A stretch of DNA of 64,000 bases from Nocardiopsis quinghaiensis (GTDB taxonomy: Bacteria > Actinomycetota > Actinomycetes > Streptosporangiales > Streptosporangiaceae): positions 16,205 through 80,204 of the forward strand of contig NZ_VWVU01000032.1 of NCBI RefSeq assembly GCF_008638365.1, in the 5' to 3' direction. Positions 42,800 to 49,892 of this stretch are shown piece after piece. Position 1 is the first letter of the stretch. Each line of letters starts with the position of its first letter. Both the position numbers and the translations under genes were made by a program. Under the pieces are notes generated by a model. The model saw only the letters and a list, made by a program, of their open reading frames with translations. It had not been told where the DNA came from and ran no database searches.

Positions 42800-43644
42800 G
42801 CGCGGTGCTGTACCGCGGGCTCTTCGACGACGCGGCGCTCTTCCCGCCCGGCAACGCGCCCATGGGCGAGGCGCTGCCCGCCCACCGCGCCCACCGGGCG
42901 GGTCCGCGCGCCGAGTACGTCGGCCCGTTCCTGGTCTCCGACGCCCGTGTGTGCGAACTGCGCGCCGTCCTGGCCCGGGAGGAGGGCGCGTACGACCCGC
43001 TCGCGGTCGTGGTCACCGTCCCCGGTGGCGCCGACGGCGTGGCGCCCGCCGTGGAGTCCGTCCTGGCCGATCCGGCGCTGCGCCTGGCCGGGGTGGAGGC
43101 CGCCGCGGAACCCGGCGCCGTCGCGGCCGTGGCCGAGCGGCTCCACGCCCACCTGCCCGAGGGGGCCGAGGGGTTCGTGGAGGTCTCCCGCCGGGGTGAC
43201 GTGCGCGCCGACCTGGAAGCGCTGGGGGGCACCGGCCACAGCGCCAAGTTCCGCACCGGCGGACTCACCCACGAGGCCCACCCCGGCGAGGAGGAGCTGG
43301 CCGCGTTCCTGCACACGGTCGTGGAGTTGGAGATGCCCTTCAAGTGCACGGCCGGTCTGCACCACGCCGTACGCCACACCACCAGTGAGGGTTTCGAGCA
43401 GCACGGGTTCCTCAACGTGCTGCTGGCCACCGCCGCCCTGCTCGACGGAGCCACCGGGCGGGAGGCCGCCCACGTGTTGGCCGACCGCGACGGGCCCCGC
43501 CTGGCCACGCTCGCCGCCAAGCTCACCGACGCCGAGTCCGGGCAGGCGCGCCGCCGCTTCCGCTCCTTCGGCACGTGCAGCGTCACCGAACCCCTGGAGG
43601 ACCTGGTCGTCCTGGGGGCGCTGCCCGCGTCCCGCACCCGCTGA
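42796..43644 (+). CDS. Conserved protein of unknown function in homogentisate operon
   Basis: 282 residues from a GTG overlapping hmgA's stop. No named family was recognised. Visible features are VLYRGLFDDAALFPPGNAPM at the start, alternating beta/alpha segments (VVVTVPGGADGVAPAV; GFVEVSRRGDVRADLEAL), KFRTGGLTHEAHPGEEELAA, and MPFKCTAGLHHAVRHTTSEG followed by FLNVLLATAALLDG. Lys residues in KFRTGG and PFKCTAG sit at strand ends as in TIM-barrel aldolases or isomerases, a weak structural guess. Its place between hmgA and fumarylacetoacetase is where the isomerase gene would be expected, as no glutathione-type isomerase exists here. Confidence 0.8.
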   Translation: MSAVLYRGLFDDAALFPPGNAPMGEALPAHRAHRAGPRAEYVGPFLVSDARVCELRAVLAREEGAYDPLAVVVTVPGGADGVAPAVESVLADPALRLAGVEAAAEPGAVAAVAERLHAHLPEGAEGFVEVSRRGDVRADLEALGGTGHSAKFRTGGLTHEAHPGEEELAAFLHTVVELEMPFKCTAGLHHAVRHTTSEGFEQHGFLNVLLATAALLDGATGREAAHVLADRDGPRLATLAAKLTDAESGQARRRFRSFGTCSVTEPLEDLVVLGALPASRTR

Positions 43645-43670
43645 CCCGCCCACTCTCAGAAAGCGAATCC

Positions 43671-44885
43671 ATGCCCCACAGCTGGCTCGACCTCGCACCG
43701 GACGCGCAGTTCGGCCTGGCCACCCTTCCCTACGGAGTGTTCAGCACCGAAGCCGACCCCGCCCCGCGCACGGGCGTGGCCGTGGGGGAGTACGTCCTGG
43801 ACCTGGGCGCTGCGGCCCGCGCCCTGGACGCGCCCTTCGCCGACACCGTCGACCAGCCCAGCCTGGACGGCCTCCTGGCGGCCGGTCGGCCGGTGTGGGA
43901 CCAGGTGCGCGCGGCCCTGACCTCATGGCTGACCGATTCCGGCCACGAGTCCGCGGTGCGCCCCCACCTGGTGGACCGCTCCACGGCCCGGCTGCACCTG
44001 CCCTTCACCGTCGCCGACTACGTGGACTTCTACGCCTCGGAGCACCACGCCACCAACGTGGGCCGCATCTTCCGCCCCGAGCAGGAGCCGCTCACCCCGA
44101 ACTGGAAGCACCTGCCCATCGGCTACCACGGCCGCTCGGGCACCGTCGTGGTCTCGGGTACCGACATCGTGCGCCCCACCGGCCAGCGCAAGCCGCCCAC
44201 GGAGCCCACACCGGTCTTCGGGCCCTCCGCGCGCCTGGACATCGAGGCCGAGGTCGGTTTCGTCGTCGGGACGCCCAGCGCGATGGGCGACCGGGTGGAG
44301 GTGGACGACTTCGCCGACCACGTCTTCGGGGTGTTCCTGCTCAACGACTGGTCCTCGCGTGACCTGCAGGCCTGGGAGTACGTGCCGCTGGGCCCGTTCC
44401 TGGGCAAGTCCTTCGCCACGTCGGTCTCGCCGTGGATCGTGCCCGTCTCCGCCCTGGAATCCGCCCGGACGGAGCAGCCCGCCCAGGACCCCGAGCCGCT
44501 GCCCTACCTCCAGGGGTCCCAGCACTGGGGCCTGGACCTGCGCCTGGAGGTACGGCTGAACGGGCACGTGGTCTCCAACCCGCCGTTCTCCCAGATGTAC
44601 TGGACCGCCGCCCAACAGTTGGCGCACATGACGGTGAACGGGGCGTCCCTGCGCACCGGCGACGTCTACGCCTCGGGGACCGTCAGCGGCCCCGAGCCGG
44701 ACCAGCGCGGGTGCCTGCTGGAGCTGACCTGGAGCGGCAGGGAGCCGCTGCGCCTGCCCGACGGTACCGAGCGCGCCTTCCTGGAGGACGGCGACGAGGT
44801 GACCATCACCGCCACCGCCCCCGGTCCGGACGGGACCAGGGTCGACTTCGGTGAGGTGACCGGCAGGATCCTCCCGGCACGGTAG
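43671..44885 (+). CDS. fahA: Fumarylacetoacetase
   Basis: 404 residues. The N-terminal SH3-like part ends near 115. DYVDFYASEHHATNVGRIFR holds the catalytic His and a metal Asp, DIEAEVGFVVG the Glu metal ligands, LLNDWSSRDLQAWEYVPLGP the metal Asp and FLGKSFATSVSPW the Lys. The enzyme hydrolyses fumarylacetoacetate to fumarate and acetoacetate, the last step of tyrosine or phenylacetate breakdown. It closes the operon and is followed by a 14-bp perfect hairpin. ATG at 43671 has AGAAAG upstream. Confidence 0.97.
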   Translation: MPHSWLDLAPDAQFGLATLPYGVFSTEADPAPRTGVAVGEYVLDLGAAARALDAPFADTVDQPSLDGLLAAGRPVWDQVRAALTSWLTDSGHESAVRPHLVDRSTARLHLPFTVADYVDFYASEHHATNVGRIFRPEQEPLTPNWKHLPIGYHGRSGTVVVSGTDIVRPTGQRKPPTEPTPVFGPSARLDIEAEVGFVVGTPSAMGDRVEVDDFADHVFGVFLLNDWSSRDLQAWEYVPLGPFLGKSFATSVSPWIVPVSALESARTEQPAQDPEPLPYLQGSQHWGLDLRLEVRLNGHVVSNPPFSQMYWTAAQQLAHMTVNGASLRTGDVYASGTVSGPEPDQRGCLLELTWSGREPLRLPDGTERAFLEDGDEVTITATAPGPDGTRVDFGEVTGRILPAR

Positions 44886-44939
44886 CCCGGCGGACAGCCC
44901 GGCCTGTGAGCTCGGCGGGCAGGCCCGGGCGGTAGGCGA

Positions 44940-44973
44940 CACGGGCGGCGGTGCGCGGACACCGCCGCCCGTG
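44940..44973 (+). terminator. Terminator of the homogentisate operon
   Basis: CACGGGCGGCGGTG (44940-44953) and CACCGCCGCCCGTG (44960-44973) form a perfect 14-bp stem with a 6-base loop, 54 bp after the fumarylacetoacetase stop. Confidence 0.85.
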
Positions 44974-45126
44974 AGCTGTCCGACGGACGTTGCTCGTCCG
45001 TTGGCAGCCGGGCCGCAGGGCCGCAGGTCCGCCCGGACGGGCACCCGTCACGGCTTGCGCGCCACCCCGCCGTACTGGTCCAGGCCGCGGCGGGTACCGA
45101 CCTCAAGGGGACAGGGGCGCCACAGC

Positions 45127-45255
45127 GGGCAGGGGACCATTCCCTACCGCGCGAACGCGATCCCGCCCTCGGCGATCGCCCGCGCCGTCGCTTTCGCGGT
45201 CGAGCAGCCCGACGACGTCGACGTCAACGAGATCGTGGTGCGGCCGGCGGCCTAG
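45127..45255 (+). pseudogene. SDR oxidoreductase C-terminal remnant
   Basis: The last 42 codons of an open frame read GQGTIPYRANAIPPSAIARA, VAFAVEQPDDVDVNEIVVRP, AA and stop. This is the well-known C-terminus of SDR proteins (IARAIAFAIEQPDDVDVNEI). No Rossmann motif or active-site sequence precedes it in any frame, so it is the stump of a deleted gene. The following 176 bp to 45431 hold nothing recognised. Confidence 0.65.
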
Positions 45256-45431
45256 CGCTGACGGTTCGGCCAGGCCCCCGACGCCCTCCGAGACCGGCCG
45301 CACGTCCACGGACTCGCCCTCGGGCCCGGGACGCCGGTCAACCGCTCCCGCATCCTCGACCTGAAGAGGGTGAGGGACGCGGGAGGCCGGATCCACCAGC
45401 CAGGTAGGCGCCTGCCCCTAAACCCATGGCA

Positions 45432-45794
45432 TCAGCCACGGGTGGTTGACCGGTGGCTCAGCACGTTGACCACGCGGCCGTTGGGATCGCGGACGAAGAA
45501 CCGCCGCACCCCCCACTCCTCGTCCTGCAACGGGTGCACGATCTCTGCGCCCTGCTCCCGCATCACCGCGTGGACGGCGTCCACGTCGTCCACCTCGACG
45601 CTCATGTCGGGCACGACCGGCGCGGACTTGTCGTGGCTCATGAATGTGACCTGTGCCGTGGGGTTGGAGGGGGAGGCGAGCGTCATGACCCAACCCAGGT
45701 TCATGACGGTCTCGAACCCCATGAGGCCGTAGAAGTCCCGGCTCTCCTCCATAGCCTCTGAGCGGATGTCGGGCATGACGCGGCGGACGGACAT
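45432..45794 (-). CDS. VOC family (glyoxalase/bleomycin resistance) protein
   Basis: 120 residues. MSVRRVMPDIRSEAMEESRD, FYGLMGFETVMNLGWVMTLA, and FFVRDPNGRVVNVLSHR give the paired beta-alpha-beta modules of vicinal oxygen chelate proteins. The typical metal Glu near the C-terminus is replaced by Asn in RVVNVLSH, so it may bind ligand without catalysis. ATG at 45794 has AGAAGGG 8 bp upstream. It is at the end of a leftward group with the DHFR-like gene and a decayed YCII-like frame. Confidence 0.85.
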   Translation of the reverse strand: MSVRRVMPDIRSEAMEESRDFYGLMGFETVMNLGWVMTLASPSNPTAQVTFMSHDKSAPVVPDMSVEVDDVDAVHAVMREQGAEIVHPLQDEEWGVRRFFVRDPNGRVVNVLSHRSTTRG

Positions 45795-45935
45795 GGGCGA
45801 ACCCTTCTGGCAGGTGGTGACCAATGTGCTCCTGCGGTCTGTCCTGGAGCGGTTGGAGTGTAACCGGGGCCACTCACATTCCCGCGATGGGTGCGAGGAC
45901 GCAGAACGCCGTTCAGGGGAGGTACCCGGGCGGAC

Positions 45936-46036
45936 CAGGTCGGCGGCGGACTCGGTGGCCCGGTCGAAGCTTGCGCACCCCACGATCGTGTACTCGGCCA
46001 GGACCTCTTCGGCGGCTGGTCCGGCACGGCGAGCAT
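45936..46036 (-). pseudogene. YCII (DGPF)-like remnant
   Basis: On the minus strand, DARRAGPAAEEVLAEYTIVG, CASFDRATESAADL resembles the C-terminal part of YCII-related DGPF proteins (AEAKEVLGGY-IVD-ASFDEA-E-A). There is no start and no further family sequence upstream. It sits between VOC and DHFR-like genes, the three families that commonly co-occur. A short decayed fragment is inferred. Confidence 0.4.
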
Positions 46037-46065
46037 CCCGCCACCTGCCTGGTCCCGGGCCGAAG

Positions 46066-46626
46066 TCAGCCGGGCTCGTCGGTGCGGCGATACCGCTCGT
46101 ACACCACACGCGATGCGAACGTCCGGTTCTCCACGAGTTCAAGCGCAATGGCATCGGCGACCGGCGGCAGCAACGGCGTGCCTCCGCCGACGATGATCGG
46201 GTAGCGGAAGAGTCGGAACTCATCGACGAGCCCGAGTTCGATCGCCTGGCCGGCCAGGGTGGCGCCGCCGATCTCCACTTCCCTGTCGGTCGAAGTGAGC
46301 ATCGCGGCGACCTCCTCGGCCACCGATCCCTCGGCGAGCCGGGCGTTCCCCTCGACGCGATCGAGCGTGTGGCTGAATACGACCTTCGGCAGCGCCGACC
46401 ATGCGTCGGCGAACGCGGAGCCGAGCCCGCTGTCCCGCATCGATGGTTCGGTCTCCCACGGAAGCATCGTTTCGTACAGCCGACGGCCGCACAGACAGCC
46501 ACCGAGTTCTCCCACCCGAGCGAGATGGAAGCGGAACAGCTCTTCACTGGGCACCGTCCAGTCGAACGAACCGGTGCGGTCGGCGATGAAGCCGTCCACC
46601 GAGACACCCATCGATACGAGCAGCAT
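46066..46626 (-). CDS. Dihydrofolate reductase family protein (RibD C-terminal-like)
   Basis: 186 residues. MLLVSMGVSVDGFIADRTGS, CLCGRRLYETMLPWE, KVVFSHTLDRVEGNARLAEG and EIGGATLAGQAIELGLVDEF, then YPIIVGGGTPLLPP, follow the RibD-C/DHFR-like fold order, with the GG cofactor motif. Such proteins reduce small substrates with NADPH; the physiological role is unknown. The ATG at 46626 has GGAAGGGG 5 bp upstream and starts the conserved strand. Confidence 0.88.
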   Translation of the reverse strand: MLLVSMGVSVDGFIADRTGSFDWTVPSEELFRFHLARVGELGGCLCGRRLYETMLPWETEPSMRDSGLGSAFADAWSALPKVVFSHTLDRVEGNARLAEGSVAEEVAAMLTSTDREVEIGGATLAGQAIELGLVDEFRLFRYPIIVGGGTPLLPPVADAIALELVENRTFASRVVYERYRRTDEPG

Positions 46627-47076
46627 GGTCAAGCCCCTTCCCGCGATGCTGGCTTCCTCGAGCATCTCGTGGCGAACCGCGGCAGGAGGATCGCTGTCGG
46701 CGGAATCCGGTCAGTCGCCTCACGGCTCCCGTTCCCCGCGCGGATCGCCTCCGAGCAACGCCGATCAGTCGGGCTAGACCGCTGTCCTCGCGGAGACCTT
46801 ACGGCCGGAGGGAACTCAAGGGGGAGTCTCCCACGCGTGTCCCACGGACACCGGAAACCACGCGCAACGAGGGGGTGGCCCGGGCCCGGGTCGAGGAGCG
46901 GTGATGCGCTACCAGCCGATCGGCGTGGACGGGGTAGGCCGTTCAGTGAGGCGTCGGTCCGAAGCCGGTGGCGGCCGTCCGCAGGTCGACGTCCCCGGGT
47001 TGGTCGTCAACTGCGAAGAGCCTCGAAACCGGGAACACGGACCGGACACGGCACGCCCCGAGGAGGCAGCCGAGAC
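46627..47076. other. Intergenic region without recognised gene
   Basis: No coding sequence with family features was seen in these 450 bp on either strand. The sequence has uneven base composition. It may hold remnants, but none could be named. Confidence 0.45.
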
Positions 47077-47259
47077 TCAGCGGCGGTTCCAGGGCTGGGG
47101 GAGCGGGTTACCCTCGCACATCCAGGCGTGGAGCCTGTCGAAGGCCCGGTCGGCGGCGCGCAGGGCCTGGACCGCCTGTGCGGGGTCCTCGGGTGCGTGG
47201 CGCAGCACGGAGGAGAGTTCGTCGAAGAGGGAGTCGGCCTGTTCCTGGATCGGGTTCAT
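47077..47259 (-). CDS. Small protein of unknown function (60 aa)
   Basis: MNPIQEQADSLFDELSSVLR, HAPEDPAQAVQALRAADRAF, DRLHAWMCEGNPLPQPWNRR: an amphipathic helical protein with low Gly. AAGGAGA lies 5 bp before the ATG at 47259, supporting translation. It is divergent from an XRE/DUF397 pair with 247 bp between, and may belong to that locus. No family is recognised. Confidence 0.6.
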   Translation of the reverse strand: MNPIQEQADSLFDELSSVLRHAPEDPAQAVQALRAADRAFDRLHAWMCEGNPLPQPWNRR

Positions 47260-47506
47260 GAGGTTTCTCCTTCGCGCGGAGGCGGTGCGGACCTGCGGTT
47301 CCTTCGGGGAAGGGGGAGTTTGTGCTGCGGAGGACTGAGGGAGTCGGGTGGCGTGCGCGGCCTCAGCAGACGTGCGAGGTCAGCGGAGCCAGTCGGGATT
47401 TTCGCTTTCCTTTGCATGAGTCCACGGTGCCTCCCACCTGCTGTCTTGCTCCAGCGGTTGATAAATTTCCGAGTATTTGGGACAGGGGGCAGCATGGATA
47501 TGCACA

Positions 47507-48268
47507 ATGGTTGTCATGAAACCCCCCGTGTTTCGAGACGCTCTCAGCCAAGAACTGCAAGTCCAGGGCATGACACAGGCGAAGCTGTCCAGGGTATCCG
47601 GGGTGTCCCAGTCATCCCTTTCACGCTATTTGTCAGGCAAATCGGGCCCCTCGAGGGATGCGGTGAACGCCTTGGACTCAGCTCTGTCCGCAGACGGAGG
47701 GCTGATCGCCTCATGGCGCGAGGAGATCACCGAGGACCTGCCTCCGTTCCTCCGCGACGCGGGCAACCTGGAGCGGCAGGCCCGGCGGATCGACCTGATC
47801 TCCCCCGTGGCGGTGCCCGGGTTGCTCTGGTGTGTGCCGTATGCGGAAATGATCTATCGGGCTGGCCGAAAGGTGAAGGAGGAGGACATCGAGCGGCTCT
47901 CCCGGATGCGATCCGAGCGCTTGCAGGCCCTGAGTGCCGAGATCGTCGCCGTGTTCCCGAGGACCGCGCTGACCTGTGCTCCCGAAGCGGTGCGGGTTGA
48001 ACAGGCCAAACACCTGCTCGCGCTGCCCGAGCGGGTCACGGTGCACCTGCTGCCAGAGGGGTCCGTCCTGTGGGGTGCTCCAGGTCCGTTTGGCGTCTAC
48101 CGACTGGTGGACGGGCGCGAGGTCGTGCTCTCCGACCGGTTGGAGGGGAACGAAGCCCACGGGGAGTCGGTGCTTCCCAGGGCAAGGGAACTCGTTCGTG
48201 ACGCGCTGTCGCTAGCATTGCCCCCGATGATCAGTACCGAGAACCTGCGGGGGTTGGCATGCGCCTGA
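47507..48268 (+). CDS. XRE family regulator with DUF5753 domain
   Basis: 253 residues from the ATG at 47507; the ATG at 47516 is equally possible. The helix-turn-helix at residues 20-60 is GMTQAKLSRVSGVSQSSLSR, YLSGKSGPSRDAVNALDSAL. The C-terminal half, DLISPVAVPGLLWCVPYAEM, then RMRSERLQALSAEIVAVF and VTVHLLPEGSVLWGAPGPFG, follows the DUF5753 pattern in Streptomyces-type regulators that pair with DUF397 proteins. Such pairs influence development and specialised metabolism in some species. No clear ribosome binding site precedes either start, so leaderless translation is possible. Confidence 0.88.
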   Translation: MVVMKPPVFRDALSQELQVQGMTQAKLSRVSGVSQSSLSRYLSGKSGPSRDAVNALDSALSADGGLIASWREEITEDLPPFLRDAGNLERQARRIDLISPVAVPGLLWCVPYAEMIYRAGRKVKEEDIERLSRMRSERLQALSAEIVAVFPRTALTCAPEAVRVEQAKHLLALPERVTVHLLPEGSVLWGAPGPFGVYRLVDGREVVLSDRLEGNEAHGESVLPRARELVRDALSLALPPMISTENLRGLACA

Positions 48269-48450
48269 ACGAGTGGAACAAATCAACCTACAGCGGCGCG
48301 TCAGCCAACTGCGTCGAGACGTGCCTTCGCGCCCCTGCCCACCCGATGGTGGACCTCCGCGACACCCAGAATCGCGAGGCCGGGCACCTGACCTTCGCCC
48401 GCCGCGAGTGGGTGGTCTTGCTCAGCGGAGCGCGCTCCCAGCAGCACTGA
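48259..48450 (+). CDS. DUF397 protein, partner of XRE regulator
   Basis: 63 residues. WNKSTYSGASANCVETCLRA and VDLRDTQNREAGHLTFARRE WVVLL show the W-K-S-x-S-x-x-N-C-V-E and VRDS/T-x-x-P-x-L-x-F motif order of DUF397. It overlaps the XRE gene by 10 bp. A TTCG-loop terminator follows 19 bp after the stop. The pair is a common antitoxin/regulator-like module of actinomycetes. Confidence 0.92.
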   Translation: MRLNEWNKSTYSGASANCVETCLRAPAHPMVDLRDTQNREAGHLTFARREWVVLLSGARSQQH

Positions 48451-48468
48451 CCCCGAAGCTTCCCCCTC

Positions 48469-48494
48469 CGGCCCTTCGCTTCGGCGAAGGGCCG
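48469..48494 (+). terminator. Terminator after XRE/DUF397
   Basis: CGGCCCTTCGC (48469-48479) and GCGAAGGGCCG (48484-48494) with a TTCG tetraloop, followed by TTATTC, a strong intrinsic terminator for rightward RNA. Confidence 0.9.
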
Positions 48495-48500
48495 TTATTC

Positions 48501-48558
48501 ATGCCCTACGGGCTTCATAGGCCTGCGGAGTCCTGCCCTGTTTGCACGGGCGGTGACC
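48501..48558 (+). repeat. Diverged inverted repeat flanking the type III-B locus, left copy
   Basis: The first 38 bp (ATGCCCTACGGGCTTCATAG onward) match the reverse complement of 59322-59359 at 35 of 38 positions. Weaker matching continues for 20 bp (47 of 58 overall). It lies between the XRE/DUF397 terminator and the end of cmr1. The core is as long as a CRISPR repeat, but the extended match also fits another kind of duplicated flank. Confidence 0.75.
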
Positions 48559-48606
48559 CACGGTGTCGTCCGTATCGGTTCCTGAAACCTCCTTGCCCGG
48601 GTACGT

Positions 48607-49887
48607 TCATCCGTTCCCAGGAACGAAGGCGCTGTCTTCGGCGTCGGTCATGCCCTCGATCCACCGGCGCACCTTCTTGTGGCTGCCCGCTGTGGTCACA
48701 GTAAGGGGGCGGTCCTGGTGTTTTTCGTTCCCTGTCCCTATCCACAGATGGACGTCTGTTTCCTCAGGCAGGAACTCGTTGAGGAAGGCGAAGGAGAACA
48801 GGCGCCAGTGCTCGCCCTCTCCTACGGCCCTCAGCCACAACGGGGAAGCCCTGCGGAGCTTCTCGGTGTCTTCGCCCTCACCGCTGTCGGCGTGTACCTC
48901 GATGTCCTTCTTGAACACCAGGGGCAGCCCCAGGCCACCGATATCGAAGTCCTCCCGGTCGTTATCGTGGACGACATCCAGCCATTCACGAGTCTTGATC
49001 TTCGGGTGGTATTTCACTTCGGGGGTCTGCTCGCTCGCGCGGAAGTGACGCAACTCCTCACCCCCGAACCTCAACACGTCCGGCCAGTCGTCGAAGACCC
49101 CTCCGCCGGTGACACCGGCAAGAGTGTTGGCCTTCGACAGCACAGGAAAGGAAGGGGTTGTGGTGGAACTGTCGAACGGGCCCGCTTCGACCTTGTCCGC
49201 CACCTTTTTCAGCGAGGCCATCGTGGGACCAGCCGCGTCACCGGCGAACCAGAGGTTCTTCGTCCTCTCGTAGAAGTCCAGTCCCGGTGTGAGCAGGGAA
49301 TCCGGGTCCCAGCCTGCGAGACCGGGCCCGTCGACACCCACGATCCGCACCCCGCCGAACCCGCGCCTGGTCCTGGCGCCGATTCCGCCGAAGACCAGGC
49401 TCATCCACAGCGCTCCGAGGGCCACGGTCTGAGCGTCGTGGTCCTTTCCGACGAGCTTGATCCGGAGGTCGAACTCCTCTCCGGGTGGAACGAAGGCACG
49501 GGTGATCTTCACGGCCCCCTTCAAACGCCTCGCCTCATCCTTGGGCTCCCAGGAGGTCAAGCCGGGGCCCAGGAGGTAACCGATCCACTTGTTGTAGGGG
49601 TTCCGGGCATCACGGGGCATGAAGTCGGGGAACGCCTCGGTGGAGTACGCCGGTTGTTCGGGGATGCGCAGCCGGATCGGGGAAGCGGCGTCCGTGGACC
49701 CGAGGACGTGGTTCTCGATCCTGCGCAACGCGTTCGGGTTGTTCTTCGCGAAGACCCCAGCCATGGCACGCAGCCAGAAGTGCATCCCGCCGCGGATCGA
49801 GGACACCCGGACCTGGGCCGAGGTCGGGTCGCCCTCCCCGCAGAACAGCGGGGTCTCCACACGCAGGCGCAGTGTCGTCCAGGGCAT
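48607..49887 (-). CDS. cmr1: Type III-B RAMP protein Cmr1
   Basis: 426 residues. The N-terminal RAMP ferredoxin fold has LRLRVETPLFCGEGDPTSAQ, VSSIRGGMHFWLRAMAG (the I-R-G-x-L-x-x-W-x-R motif) and the Gly-rich GIGARTRRGFGGVRIVG. A second RAMP-like half follows residue 230, typical of double-domain Cmr1. It caps the Cmr effector complex and helps bind target RNA near the 3' end of crRNA. It is the last gene of the leftward operon, 5 bp after the membrane protein gene. No terminator is obvious before the repeat at 48558. Confidence 0.93.
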   Translation of the reverse strand: MPWTTLRLRVETPLFCGEGDPTSAQVRVSSIRGGMHFWLRAMAGVFAKNNPNALRRIENHVLGSTDAASPIRLRIPEQPAYSTEAFPDFMPRDARNPYNKWIGYLLGPGLTSWEPKDEARRLKGAVKITRAFVPPGEEFDLRIKLVGKDHDAQTVALGALWMSLVFGGIGARTRRGFGGVRIVGVDGPGLAGWDPDSLLTPGLDFYERTKNLWFAGDAAGPTMASLKKVADKVEAGPFDSSTTTPSFPVLSKANTLAGVTGGGVFDDWPDVLRFGGEELRHFRASEQTPEVKYHPKIKTREWLDVVHDNDREDFDIGGLGLPLVFKKDIEVHADSGEGEDTEKLRRASPLWLRAVGEGEHWRLFSFAFLNEFLPEETDVHLWIGTGNEKHQDRPLTVTTAGSHKKVRRWIEGMTDAEDSAFVPGNG

Positions 49888-49892
49888 CGTTC

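Noticed and set aside
45766..48000. A plus-strand open frame of 744 codons
   Set aside because: It runs antisense to the DHFR-like gene and out of frame with the XRE gene; composition is non-coding.
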